NCBI GenBank assembly: GCA_007922305.1
Contig: ML677333.1
Location: 17,429,272-17,493,271 of the forward strand
Reading direction: 5' to 3'
Length of the DNA: 64,000 nucleotides
Source: Dermatemys mawii
Taxonomy: Eukaryota > Chordata > Testudines > Dermatemydidae
Position 1 is the stretch's first letter, and every line of letters begins with the position of its first letter. Shown here one piece after another: positions 1-11,673 of the stretch. The notes beneath the pieces were generated by a model. The model ran no database searches, was not told where the DNA came from, and saw only the letters and a list, made by a program, of their open reading frames with translations. Position numbers and translations under genes: made by a program.

Positions 1-1810
1 GCACTCAGTATGGTCACTAGATGGAATTTCATCCACTGTTACACTGTGCCCAACCTGCTGATGAGAAAAATTAGCTGCAGGTCTAGATTTCTGGCCTCTA
101 GTCAGCAACAATGTCTGATTCTTGACATTGCTATATGAGAAACAAGAGGTCAGTCAACTCAGGAAGCCTATAAATACAAAACTGCCAATTAAGGAGAGAC
201 TGTCTCAAACCAAAGAGAAATAAACTCAACTTAACAACAAAAGCCCTGATAAAGCTCAGCAGGGAAGCTAATCAGAAAGACCTGCCCTTCAGGAACCCCA
301 AGATGTAACAGAGTACATCTCAGAAGGAGATATCGGAGCAGAGAATAGCTGTGTGCTTTAGAACTTCTGCTAAGAGTTGCATAAACCAAAACAAAGGGCA
401 AGAATATGTACAGAATATGGAAAGCTATGCTTATTAAAACTGTTAGTATGATAAGCCAAACCATCTCCAGGAATAGTGCACTGATACCCAAGGAAAAATA
501 ATGTATGTACACACACAAATATACTTTTAAAACCCACCTTTCTTTCAAAAAATAATAAAGGTTACTAAGTGACAATAATAGACTTCCTTTTATCAGATCA
601 TTTACAAAACCCCAAGCTCTCAAAAGCAAGGAAACAAACATTTAAGGCCATCTATCTAGTTTCTTGTATTGGTGTTCATTACTTTAGCATCCGAACAGGC
701 AACTCTTACTTTGTCCACACACAAAACATGCAGTTATCTACTAAGACTAATGCCTTTATGCTTATTAAAGAGGCACTGTATAGATTTTGAGAGCCTTACT
801 CCTTAACTATTCAATTCTTTGCTTTAACGTGCCTGGATTTTGTCAATTATGTAACAGCTAAATATAGTGTTGTCTCTCAGGAGTGTTATCTGTTTTACTT
901 TAACCAACGTTTTATTTCATTTTAGAATTTCCCAAGATTTTTTTTTAATATCTTCCACTTTTTCTTTTGTGTAGACAAATGAAGAAATGGGAACATGGTC
1001 CTAAGCTGCTATGAATAGGAATAGTTCCCCTGTAGGCCAGGGAGCTACATTGACTGACACCAGCTGGAAATCTGGCCCATGGTTTTGTATATGCTAACTG
1101 AATGAGATGGAATAGGTCACATCATATTCTTAAATTACAAGAGTAAGCAGAGCTGGCCCAGCTAACAACAGAAAACTAAAATTCATATTTTCCTAGTAGC
1201 TTTGAAATTATTGCAGAAAAAATCTGTTAGTGAAAATGTACTGTCTAGTAGCAATACTCCACCCAAGTGCATCTGTAGGGCTAGTGGGAAGCACTCCTCA
1301 ATAAAATCCCATTGTATGTCACCAATACGTCACCCAAAACATTTGATTTAGTTGGAAATAGAACTTGTTCGTGACACTAGCCATGAATATATTTTGTCTG
1401 CCTTTTTATTTTTTCTGTCAGTTCCCATAATGGGGAATATTGTCTCATTTTCAAATAACTTCAGTTTCCTAAACATTTAACTATTCCTGCCCTTGAAAAC
1501 TTCCTGTTGTAAGAGCCAATGCAAGAATATAATCTATCGACATTTATAAAATGCCTATCTAAATTCCATGTAAAGTTTGAAGGACTAATAAACATGCCGT
1601 TTCTGAGAGTGAGGGAAACAAAGAAACGTTAAGCAAAGAAGTAATCAAGGTAAATATCCAATTGTCTTTTAAAACTCTGCATAAAATTCTCCTTTGTCTT
1701 CAGAGTAATCAGGCATGTTTCAAGCCAAACATATTTTTCAAGACAAAGTTAAACAGGGAGTCTAAAATGAAAGTTACGGAAGTTGATCATGAACTACTGC
1801 CTCTCCCTAT
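1..1810. other. AT-rich intergenic stretch
   Basis: I see no gene and no repeat that I can name here. Open frames are short and start at random methionines, with no family resemblance. Several AATAAA-like and poly-A/T tracts are expected by chance at this base composition. Confidence 0.5.
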
Positions 1811-1814
1811 TAAA

Positions 1815-2068
1815 AAAGCCCAGGTAGGCGAGGCAGTATTTTTTACTGGACCAGCTTCTATTGTTTGACGGTACAAGCTTTCGAGCTACACAGAGTTTTT
1901 CTTCCAGTCTGGGGAAGGAAATCAGAGCTTCCTACTCAAGACCTGAAGAAGAGTTCTATGTAGTTCAAAGCTTGTACCTTCCACTGACAGAAGGTCAGTA
2001 AAAGATATTACCTCACCTCCCTTGTCTTTCTCTTATATTCTGGCCAACACAGCTACAGTAACTCTCCA
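1815..2068 (+). repeat. Palindromic repeat with hammerhead-like core (family 2)
   Basis: Two long arms fold back on each other: about 1820-1915 pairs with about 1937-2030. The plus strand has CTGAAGA at 1943-1949, then a stem-loop, then a damaged GAAA (read as CAAA) followed by GCTTG. On the minus strand the GAAA is intact (plus-strand tttc at 1879-1882) but the CTGAAGA box is mutated. A tail with CCAACACAGCTAC (around 2043) follows the right arm. I recall the same unit as highly repeated in turtles and crocodilians. Hammerhead-like cores are known from Penelope-like retroelements, so that origin is possible. No clear target-site duplication was found for this copy. Confidence 0.7.
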
Positions 2069-2189
2069 GCTTAATACATTTATACACACAGGTAAAACAA
2101 ACACAAAATGAAAAGGTACCACTAGATCATTTTAAACAGGCAATGCATACTTATACAGCATTGTCAGACAGTTACCTTGTCCCTGTCTT

Positions 2190-2755
2190 TACAGCAGAAG
2201 AGAAATTAATATCCCTAGGGACAACAGAGAAGGGATGTGCATAGAAAAGAATTGGCTATAAAAGTGTTAGGTGCACTTAAAGTAGACAAAGTTGCAGGGG
2301 CAGATAATATGCATTAATAAATGTCATAGGAAGGAAGGCAGGAATCTGGTAAATCTTTCAATTATATTTTATAAAAGTTCAGTAGCTTCAAGAAAGATTG
2401 AAGAGTAGCAGACATAAGTCCCTTGTTTTAAAAAAGGGTGAAGAAACAACCTAAGGACCTAGAGACAGATTAAATTAAAAACCATTATAGAGAGAATTTT
2501 GGAAAATATTTTAAGGGATAAGAACACCTGGATAAGCACAGTGATTTAAAGGGATCAGACAGGGCAACACATGCTTAACTAACTTACTTGAAGTTCTTTG
2601 GTATGATACACAAGAGAAACTCAGAAGAATGCAATAGACTGTACCTACATTTTCAATAAACCTTTTTAAATGCTTCCCCACTAGAAAGAGATTAATGGCT
2701 GTGATAAAGAGTGATGGAGCAGCAGATAAATAGACAGTACTAGGATAATTTGTAA
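2190..2755 (+). mobile_element. Old CR1-type LINE fragment
   Basis: Heavily decayed sense-strand fragment of a non-LTR retrotransposon. At 2273-2317 the frame reads LKVDKVAGADNMH, which matches the CR1 region just upstream of the reverse-transcriptase fingers (LKVDKA-GPD-IHP type). Further on, a KGxxxD-like stretch and a degraded match to the HGFCKG-SCLTNL segment (around 2545-2610) keep the expected order. Stops and indels interrupt every frame. The match fades after about 2650, so the right boundary is approximate. Confidence 0.5.
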
Positions 2756-2759
2756 TCAA

Positions 2760-5260
2760 GGCTAGTGGAATGAGGTTTTTTATGGCTTTTTACACTTGGA
2801 GACATCATAGCCTCAGAATATTAAAGGGCAACTGCAGGGGGATGTGTAAGAAAGTCACACCTCTGCCTACAAGAATTTTCCTTTCCCGATATGGCCAAGA
2901 GAGGAGATTAAGGCTGGGATGGTTCCTGTTTCCATGGGGATCAAAGGAGGGTGTCAGGCTGCAGATCTTTCTACCTCTTTTTCATGGGGATTGAGGAAGG
3001 GCATGCAAAGGGGAGAGGCTAGTATTCTCTGCTCTCAACTTCTCTAGTGGAAGGTCAGTATAGGAAGCGTTCTATATTCCTCTGTAGCGTTGGGAAGAGA
3101 AAAGCAGAGTTAGCATGTGTGTTTACCCAGTCTGGGAGACATGCTCCCAACTGCTACGCAGACATTTCTGAAAAGACTTAGCTAGAGGGCTTTATCTCCA
3201 ATTCATCAGACATTGGAAGCTGGGCAGGACAGTGGAAGACTCCGTGGCTGTTGCACCACACAGCACCACAAGGGGGTGCTCAGGTATGGATCTGTAGTAA
3301 CAGGTGCCACAAACCCTTATTATTTATTTAAGTAATAGTGATGGATGGAGAGGACATGTCCTGGTAATGAATGACAGGCAGACTGACTGGGGAGCCTATG
3401 CAAAGAAGGGTCATTAATCCAGCAAGCATTATGCCTTCCCAGTTGGTCCTTATTATTAATTATTATTATTTATTATTATTTTATTAACAGATCATAAACA
3501 TTTATACGAAACAACACAAAGAAGATGTAATGCAATTGGTTTTTGTGTGTGTTGAAATGACTTGGGTCCAGTGTGCTGTTTACAACACTGCTTTTGTTCT
3601 AGCAGCTAAGGAACAAGAGTCAAATCCTGCAAATCTTTACTCCTTGAACTTCAGAGGAGTCCTCACATAACAAGGACTGCAGGAGTTAGCCTCAATACAC
3701 AAAGTAAACAAAAACAGGATTTCATGCTTCCCATTCCATGAACTAGAGTTGTGAAAAACAATTGCAACAAAATTCAAAAAATATTAAAATTCAAGGTTTC
3801 ACAAATTTAAAAAAAAATCCAGAGTGAAATGCCATAGTTTTTTAACTCAAAACCAGTGTTCTGACCACAGTTCTTAAGTGCTAAATCAGGAGGCTTCTCC
3901 AAGCACAGATGTTAGCATGTTGGGAGTGGGTGACAGAGACATAAGATGCAATCACAAAAGAAGCTTGGGGAGAAGGTAGAGAGCAGGGGATGAGAGCAGC
4001 AAAGTAGGCAGGGGCATGGAAATGGATGCTTTTGAAAGTATATGCAGCTTGAACGGTTTGTAGAAGAAAATGGAAATCCTGTGCAGAGAATCAGGACGTG
4101 GGGATGGCAATGAAGATATGATCAAAACATAGGAAAAGAAAATTACCTTAGTAGAAGCTTTTGATGCAGAATGGAGGAGAGTTTGATGACAGAAGGAAAG
4201 GCCAAAAAACTGGACTGGTATCTTGGCAAGATAGATATTGTTTATCAGTGCATGAACTGTGTTCTGGCAGATGGAAGTATTGATATGGGGCAGTATTTAG
4301 GCTTATTTCTTGCCTGGCACTATTACAATGCACAGCACAAAGTCCTAGTTATAGAATGACTTTTAGCTGAGAGAGAAGATAGAAATTTAAAGTCTGAGCG
4401 GTGTCTCCCATGCTGTCAAAGGTACTTGGGGTGTGAACAAGTCCTGCTTCTTTCTCTCCTCTGCAGCATATTGCTTGGGAAAAGGAAATCATGGCTAAAT
4501 GAATAAAATTGTACTTCATTTAAAACAATCTAATTCTGGAGGGTTGGGAAGAGATTTGAAGTCCAGCGGGCATTCTTGAGAAAGGCTCTCTGAACAGCAC
4601 CATACCATGCTATGTCCAGTAAGAAAACAAAATGATGAAACCAACCCTGATTTATTATGATTGATGCTCAGTCCCAACACCTTTTGTCATATGTCTTCCA
4701 TGTATGTCAAACCAGACACTTTTAAACTTTACCTATTCTACATAGAGAAATTTTAAATCTCCAAATAATGTTTTACATGGTATATATTTGGTGGCTCTTG
4801 TGATTAAAAAGTAATGAGAAGATATAATACCACTGTGAGCCAGGGCCCATTTGATGCAAACTGGCAGAGGGTATAGCAGCGCACAGGGTTTTACAGGGAT
4901 CACCAGAGACCAATATATGCATAATAATTCACCAAAGAATGTGAGGTCTCTACCAAGAGCCCACAGGTCATCATAATCACTGTGAAATATATGGATGGAT
5001 AATATTTAAGGTATTATATATATATATACACTAAAAAACCATGTTCTTAAGGTCTGGGAGTTAAGGCAGGTTACTAGGAAATGTAATCTCAGACATGTTC
5101 ATTTCAGGCAGGAGGTAACAGACACTTATCTTTCCCTTTTTGCCATGTCTGTGTTGGGTACTATATGCCTCACAGTGGATGCCTATTTGCATACTGAGAA
5201 GGATCCCAGTTGAAAGATTGTTTTATTTTGTGTTTGTTTTATAGTAGATTTTCTCTCATA
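2760..5260. other. Intergenic stretch without recognisable genes
   Basis: Nothing that I can name except a small ATT/TTA microsatellite around 3448-3485 and a short TA run near 5018-5032. Open frames of 60-75 codons show no domain or composition suggesting protein coding. Confidence 0.5.
3448..3485. repeat. (ATT)n-type microsatellite
   Basis: Short imperfect run of ATT/TTA units directly visible in the sequence, interrupted by T-rich steps. Confidence 0.7.
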
Positions 5261-5675
5261 GGTTTCATAGTCATAGAATCATAGAATATCAGGGTTAGAA
5301 GGGACCTCAGGAGGTCATCTAGTCCAACCCCCTGCTCAAAGCAGGACCAACACCAACTAAATCATCCCAGCCAGAGCTCTGTCAAACCTGACCTTAAAAA
5401 CCTCTAAGGAAGGAGATTCCACCACCTCCCCAAGTCACCCACTGCAGTTCTTCACCACCCTCCTAGTGAAAAAGTTTTTCCTAATATGTAACCTAAACCT
5501 CCCCGACTGCAACTTGAGACCATTACTCCTTGTTCTGTCATCTGCTACCACTGAGAACGGTCTATATCCATCCTCTTTGGAACCCCCTTTCAGGTAGTTG
5601 AAAGCAGCTATCAAATCCCCCCTCAGTCTTCTCATCTGTAGACTAAACAATCCCAGTTCCCTCAGCCTCTGTAAC

Positions 5676-6449
5676 CTACAGGTCCTTTTCTGCAGAACTG
5701 CTACCTAGCCATTCGGTCTCTAGTCTGTAGCAGTGCATGGGATTCTTCCGTCCTAAGTGCAGGACTTTGCACTTGTCCTTGTTGAATTGCATCAAATTTC
5801 TTTTGGCCCAATCCTCTAATTTGTCTAGGTCCCTCTGTATCCTATCCCTGCCCTCCAGCGTACCTACTCCTCCTCCCAGTTTAGTGTCATCTGCAAACTT
5901 GCTGAGGGTGCAATCCACACCGTCTTCCAGATCACTGATAAAGATACTGAAGAAAACCGGCCCCAGGACTGACCCTTGGGGCATTCCACTTGATACCAGC
6001 TGACAACTAGACATGCAGCCATTGATCACTACCCGTTGAGCCTGATGATCCAGCCAGCTTCCTATCCATCTTATGGTCCATTCATCCAGCTCATACTTCT
6101 TCAATTTGCTGGCAAGAATATTGTGGGAGACCGTATCAAAAGCTTTGCTAAAGTCAAGGAATAACACATCCACTGCTATCCCCTCATCCACAGAGCCAAT
6201 TATCTCATCATAGAAGGCAATTAGGTTAGTCAGGCATGACTTGCCCATGATGCATCCATGCTGACTGTTCCTGATCACTTTCCTCTCCTCTAAGTGCTTC
6301 AGAACTGATTCCTTGAGGAACTGCTCCATGATTTTTTCAGGGACTGAGGTGAGGCTGACTAGCCTGTAGTTCCCCGGATCCTCCTCCTTTCCTTTTTTAA
6401 AGATGGGCATTACATTAGCCTTTTTCCAGTCCGCCGGGACTTCCCCCGA
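5676..6449 (-). pseudogene. CR1 reverse transcriptase fragment
   Basis: One frame runs through most of the LINE reverse-transcriptase domain. Counting from the methionine at 6410, the motif A region VDVLFLDFSKAFD is at residues 80-92 with the first catalytic aspartate, motif B GMPQGSVLGP is at 142-151, and motif C FADD is at 172-175. FADD is normal for CR1 in place of YADD. All three catalytic aspartates are present. The frame stops with TAG at 5676-5678 because an internal deletion joins the segment after AEKDL to the far 3' part. To the right it continues in frame beyond 6410 and is split from the linker region only by the TGA at 6450-6452. The enzyme would copy element RNA at a nicked target, but this copy is dead. 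Confidence 0.9.
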
Positions 6450-7085
6450 TCACCATGAGTTTTCAAAGATAATGGCCAATGGTTCTGCAATCACATCCGC
6501 CAACTCCTTTAGCACCCTTGGATGCAGCGCATCTGGCGCCATAGGCTTATGCTCATCCAGCTTTTCTAAAAAGTCCTGTACCACTTCTTTCTCCACAGAG
6601 GGCTGGTCACCTCCTCCCCATGCTGTGCTGCCCAGTGCAGTTATCTGGGAGCTGACCTTGTTCGTGAAGACGGAGGCAAAAAAAGTATTGAGTACATTTG
6701 CTTTTTCCACATCCTCTGTCACTAGATTGCCTCCCTCATTCAGTAAGGGGCCCACACTTTCCTTGACTTTCTTCTTGTTGCTAACATACCTGAAAAAACC
6801 CTTCTTGTTACACTTAACATCTGTTGTTAGCTGCAACTCCAAGTGTGATTTGGCCTTCCTGATTTCACTCCTGCATGCCTGAGCAATATTTTTATATTCC
6901 TCCCTAGTCATTTGCCCAATCTTCCACTTCTTGTAAGCTTCTTTTTTGCATTTAAGATCAGCAAGGATTTCATTGTTAAGCCAAACTAGTTGCCTGCCAT
7001 ATTTACTATTCTTTCTACACCGTGTGATGGTTTGTTCCTGCAACCTCAATAAGGATTCTTTAAAATACAGCCAGCTATTTAAAAT
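6450..7085 (-). pseudogene. CR1 ORF2 linker between endonuclease and reverse transcriptase
   Basis: The frame reads through the CR1 region that joins the APE-type endonuclease to the polymerase. Recognisable pieces are WLNNEILADLKCKKEAYKKW, then EIRKAKSHLE, then NKKGFFRYVSNKKK, then KANVLNTFFASVF, ending in FENSW directly before the TGA stop at 6450-6452. It is open apart from this terminal stop. To the right of about 7085 the family resemblance is lost, so the element is truncated there and the endonuclease is not present. Confidence 0.85.
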
Positions 7086-7089
7086 AATA

Positions 7090-7750
7090 GTCAGCAGAGG
7101 GGTGTCCTGTTTATGAAAGTAGACAAAGGATGAGACTGATATATCTAGAGGGGACAAAGAGACACGCAGAGGAGATAAGCTACCAGCTGTTTGTCCTATG
7201 AAAGAAGGATCACACCAGCCTGGCAGTAAAACGCTGAAAAGGACTTTGGATAAGAATTATGAGAGTATCTAGTTAATTAAGTCTAGAATGTATGTTATGA
7301 TTTTATATGTAACCCTCTGTTTCCAATACTTCTACTCACTGTTACTTGAATCTGTTCTTTATTAAATAAACATTTATGGGTTTTCACTGTAAATACATCT
7401 ATGTGCTCCGTGATAAGCAGAGCAGTGATCTAACATGGAACTAGTAAGCTGGGATATAATGTTTCTTTGGAAGCATCAGTTCTGTGAATACTGCAAGTGT
7501 CCAGTGGACCAGGGACTGGACACTCCAAGGAGAGCCTTGGAGGACTAAAAGGTTGGAGTATGCCTATTGTTAACCTCTCTCTCGAGAGAGAATAGGGACT
7601 GCATAGGCCTAGGGCGGAGTGTTTGTGTTGCCCATGGCTGTTAGAATTGGTGAACTGACTCCCAGCAGTCACAGGGAAGGCTTCCTCACACTAAGAGCAG
7701 GCAATAGTTAGGTGCCTCATAGTCCTGGATACCCCTCAGAAAGTGTCACA
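7090..7750 (+). repeat. Possible LTR-type sequence with polyadenylation signal
   Basis: No coding frame. A canonical AATAAA lies at 7365-7370 after a T-rich stretch, and the downstream part (about 7420-7745) resembles a repeat that I recall from turtle genomes, ending near gtgtcacaac. This arrangement fits the R-U5 part of a long terminal repeat, but I cannot define clean TG...CA ends or a target-site duplication. It could also be another dispersed repeat. It abuts the 5' truncation point of the antisense CR1. Confidence 0.35.
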
Positions 7751-7754
7751 ACCA

Positions 7755-9200
7755 CGTAGATTACACAAGACAAGATTAAGCTTCTCTAGAGCAAATGAGC
7801 TAGGTAGACTATAGGGTCAGTATGTTTATCTTCAATCTTACATACAGCTTGCTCATGTTGCGTGCAATATATGGGGGATGTACAGCACATGAAATTCTGC
7901 CATTGCAAAATGCAGACATAGCATTATCTGGCCCCTGTAAAATGGGAAAGGAAACCGTTCTTACAAAAGGGCTTCAAAATACACTGTAAATTTAAAGCAC
8001 TTAAGAGTATGCATTATGTTGTTAATAATCATGATCATGAACCGTATGTTGAGGTCTTTACTCAGCTATTCAGTACTGACTCAAGCAAACTTCCTTGATT
8101 TCAGGATTTATCACAATAAACAAAATATTTAATAATAGTAATAAACATTAAATTTAATGTATAAGCAATTCTTATATGAAAAATAACCAGAATGTTTTAA
8201 TACAGAAGGTAACAAGAGAGGTTGCTTCATAGAGAATGTCTTTCTACTCTTTGATGTTGCAGAATCACTGACTGTGTCTTTGAAAATGTAGCAGCTGAGG
8301 CAAATCACTCTCAGTAGACATTAGTGATAACCCATTCAGTCTCCTGTCTCATGGTTGACCTCAGTCTGGTTTTGATCAGAGCTAGCTTGTGGGAAAAAGA
8401 GCATTCACCTTCACAGTGTGACAGGAAGAGTCAGGTAAATTGAAAGCTATTTATGTATATTTAGAAAAATAGATTGTATGCTGTATGATATTCTCATTAA
8501 ATTGATCAGAGAATTGTATTTTGTCATAAAATTAAACAAATTCATCACAAAAAATTTGAGCTACAAATCTTTTCAATGTTTGGATTATGAACTGGCAGCA
8601 GCTTGCATGCTGCTGGTATCAAATGAGTGGTGAATGGCAGTCAGAAATTCAAAGTGAATATAGGTAGAAAACTCACCTAAGCTTCTTGACAGTGCTATGA
8701 CTCCTTGAGCAGACCGGAGATTTGGATGCACATTTTCAGGAGATCTTTTAATGCCACATCATGCGAAAAAGTGAGTGACACTGTCAGAGTTGTTTTCATT
8801 TTTTTCAAATGTTTGTTTAGGGCTCTGAAGTATTTGTAGCATTAGCCCAGGATTTGAAATTGTCCAAATTCACCACAGAATCCATTTTGATTTTGGTACA
8901 AGTCATTGATCAGCATCTCAAAATGAACAATTACATGGCACACAATCTATTTTTTTTTAATTGTTGACATAAATAGCTTTCAGTTTACCTGATTCTGATA
9001 CAGTATACTCCAGTTTCAAAAGAATAATACTTAGCACATGAAATCAATATAAATGTTTTCAGAAGCACACCATGCATGGTAGGCATGAGAGTCTTTAGAA
9101 AATCAGTTTCACCATAGAATATGGGCTTTCTATTAGTACTGAATTTTTCCACTTGTGTGCCATCTACCAATAACCACCAGCTGTTAAAAGATATATAGGA
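7755..9200. other. Intergenic stretch, nothing recognised
   Basis: AT-rich sequence with short random open frames. I recognise no repeat family and see no coding signal. Confidence 0.5.
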
Positions 9201-9202
9201 CA

Positions 9203-9278
9203 AAATTCTGCCATCAGTTAGGCTCATGTAACTTTAGTACCTTTAAATGGTGTTGCATGGCTGTAACTGATGGCAGTA
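9203..9278. repeat. Small foldback repeat
   Basis: Inverted arms CTGCCATCAGTTA (from 9211) and TAACTGATGGCAG (to 9275) enclose a short spacer. This resembles a small palindromic repeat widespread in turtles and their relatives. Confidence 0.45.
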
Positions 9279-9369
9279 TGTTATTTATAATGTTTTGATG
9301 GTTTAGACAGTAAACTCTATCAGCTCAGTTATAAGAGGACTTTTTTATAATATCTGTTTTCAGCACCCA

Positions 9370-9384
9370 GAGTGTGTGTGTGTA

Positions 9385-9419
<35 letters not shown>
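9370..9419. repeat. (GT)n(TA)n microsatellite, left part
   Basis: A TG run changes into a TA run that continues, after the LTR insertion, at 10037-10066. The two halves probably formed one microsatellite before the insertion. Confidence 0.85.
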
Positions 9420-10030
9420 TGTGACGGAATCAGACCAGAAGGGTATAGGAGAGTGCTGGAAGGAAGGTATATCAGCCTCAGGATGTGTAGGTCCCTGTTC
9501 CCTGGATAGCCAAACAAAGGCCATTCCAGGCCAATCAAGACACCTGGGGCCAATTAAGAACCTTCTAGAAAGGAGTAGAAACAGCTAGCCTGATTGGGAC
9601 ACCTGAAGCCAATCAGGGACTGGCTGAAACCAGATAAAAACCTCCCAGTTAGTCAGGTGGCTGTGGGTGTCAGTAGCTGTGGAAGGAAGTTGTGCTGTTG
9701 GTGAGACTGAGTGTTGGACAACATATCATACAGAAAGAAGGAAGCCCTGAGGTAAGGGTGAAGTGGAGTTTGAAGAAGCGGAGACTGGTGTGGGGAAGTA
9801 GCCCAGGGAATTGTATTGTGTTTTGTGCCTAAAAGGTCAGCCATCTTAGCTGATACTATTAGGGTCCCTGGGCTGGAGTCCGGAGTAGAGGGCGGGCCCG
9901 GGCTCCCCCGTTTCTGTCTCCCCTAATTACTTACTGAGAAAGGGAGGTCACTCTGGGGCCTGGGTGAGTTTCTGAGGCCCCTAAATCTGCCAGGAAGCGC
10001 AGGACCCACAAGTACAAACTTGGAGCTTTG

Positions 10031-10036
<6 letters not shown>
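9420..10036 (+). mobile_element. Solo LTR of a retroelement
   Basis: About 617 bp beginning TGTGACGG and ending TTTGTCACTA, so the ends form a short inverted repeat TGTGAC/GTCAC as in LTRs. A TATA-like ATAAAA lies near 9636. A GC-rich segment with GGGCGGGCCCGGGCTC follows around 9890-9910, which I recall from a common turtle LTR family. No internal gag or pol sequence adjoins it, so it is a solitary LTR left by recombination between two LTRs. It sits inside a TA microsatellite, so the target-site duplication (a few bases of TATAT) cannot be distinguished from the repeat. Whether it is an endogenous retrovirus or a Gypsy LTR is uncertain. Confidence 0.7.
9634..9644 (+). promoter_or_regulatory. 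TATA-like box in the solo LTR
   Basis: The sequence agataaaaacc lies near the middle of the LTR, where a U3 promoter would be expected. This is a positional inference only. Confidence 0.35.

Positions 10037-10066
<30 letters not shown>
10037..10066. repeat. (TA)n microsatellite, right part
   Basis: Nearly pure TA run directly after the LTR; the continuation of the run at 9400-9419. Confidence 0.85.
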
Positions 10067-10068
<2 letters not shown>

Positions 10069-10069
10069 T

Positions 10070-11660
10070 CATTGTGGGTTGTCATTGATTACGTTTGTTT
10101 CCTTCCACATGTAAACAGTATGGTGTGGGGGTGAAGTATTTGTTAAAAAAGGAGGAGTAATTAGATATGAGATTAGCACTCAATCATATTTGAAGATTAT
10201 GTAAATTTTACCCTCACCACTGACACAAGAGTGGACCTGGAGAAGAGTACATGATTGTATACCTTGAAAGAGGTCAGAGTAATTTGTTAATAAGCCCACC
10301 ACTCTGATCCTTGCAACATACCTTTCTGGGAACCCATCTGAACCAATAGATAGCGAGTGGTCAGACTAAATATTTTTCTGCTCTTTTCCCAGGTAATTTC
10401 TCAATATTCCATAACTAAAGCTAGTTATTAAATATTTATAGATATAAACACTTAAAGCCTAAATATACATGTGCCCAACTTTTATTTTGTGATTTTTTCC
10501 CCTAAATTTTTATAATTTGCCAATAAATATGCTTTTTCTAAATAAAACTTTTTAAATAGAGGCTTGAAACTTACTTATGGCACACACTGTTGGGTGGTTA
10601 GGAGGAAGAATGAGAGAAGGCAGTATCTTATGTAAGGTCAGTACACAAAGGAGCTTATGGCTCTCCCTCCACAAACTTCTATGGAAGAGTTAGCAAGGAG
10701 CATAGTGGTTATAGGGAACGGCAGGCAACCTGGAAGATACTAGGTACAGTTATAACTGCCTTCCTATTACTTTTATAAATTATTCTCCAACTTAATTCTG
10801 GGTGCTAGAAATAAACTCTCAGAGCGAGTAGGTAGAATATGCAGCTGTCGTTAAAACAGAGCATTCAGACTGAGCATGTTGTCCTAAATGAACACCTACT
10901 AAATTCTATTATAGTCAAAAGTTAACAGCAATTTTAGTTCAGAAAACCTTCAAATTCTCCCATTTTCAGCAGAGTTCTTTAGGCCCATGCTCAAAAAAAT
11001 ATAGTGTGACAGGAAGAATCAAGTCAAGCAGCAGCCGCTTCGATAAATACAGCGAGATGTGACTCCTCATAAAGAAGCAGTTTGCCAGAGAGCAATGAGA
11101 ACAATATCCAGGGCAATGTTTAAAATTCCTCAATAATCCGGCTAGCATCAATAACCAAATGAATAAAGCACTTCATTCCTACTCAGCTAGAAATACTTTA
11201 TATTCCAGGAGGCTATGAAAAATGCATGCTAATCATTTTGTTCTCATGTTGGTTATTTAATACACTGTATATAAATCAGCCTGCTAGATATAGAGTTTAA
11301 TCTTTCCTGGTGTTATTGCTTTATCATGTCTTACATTTTGGAGAGATGAAACTTTGATTTAAGCTTTATCCTGTGTGGACCTGAGAATTCAAAGTGGTGC
11401 ACACTGCCAATTTAGGCAATTGCTCAGGGGTGGGGGTGGGAATGACGTTTTTAAGTTTCTGATCTCCCATGGAGCCATTCTTTTGGGATCCCTAAACACT
11501 TCTGATTTGTTAAACAATCCACATTGTGCATGCACATGATTCAATACATTCTCTTCCTTAGTAAGGTATTTAAAAAGAAATGTCCCGCCCTTCCTCATGC
11601 ACTGCTCACTATCCATTTTGCATGCTCAGTGAGGCAGTGGTGCTGCAGAAGTATCAGTGT
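10070..11660. other. Intergenic stretch, nothing recognised
   Basis: AT-rich, no coding signal, and no repeat that I can name with confidence. Confidence 0.5.
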
Positions 11661-11673
11661 GTGATTCTGGTAT

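Larger units (their letters stand above)
5262..7085 (-). mobile_element. CR1 retrotransposon, 5'-truncated, antisense
   Basis: About 1.8 kb of a CR1 LINE in reverse orientation. The 3' end lies at the left and carries the CR1 signature of repeated catagaat-type octamers (5262-5290), followed by the conserved 3' untranslated segment. Moving right come the reverse transcriptase (5676-6449) and the linker between endonuclease and polymerase (6450 to about 7085). The endonuclease and 5' half are absent, which is the usual 5' truncation of this family. Two lesions stand out: an in-frame TGA at 6450-6452 where the family has an arginine codon (likely CpG decay), and an internal deletion at about 5670 that removes the polymerase C-terminal region. 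Compared with the copy at 16.7-17.4 kb, about 260 bp are missing. Confidence 0.9.

Noticed and set aside
5737..6882. Plus-strand open frames of 88 and 159 codons over the CR1
   Set aside because: They are the antisense shadows of the CR1 polymerase and linker frames, which have clear motifs on the minus strand.
9376..9588. Open frames with CVCVCVC / YIYIYIY / HTHTHT tracts
   Set aside because: Translations of the GT/TA microsatellite, not proteins.
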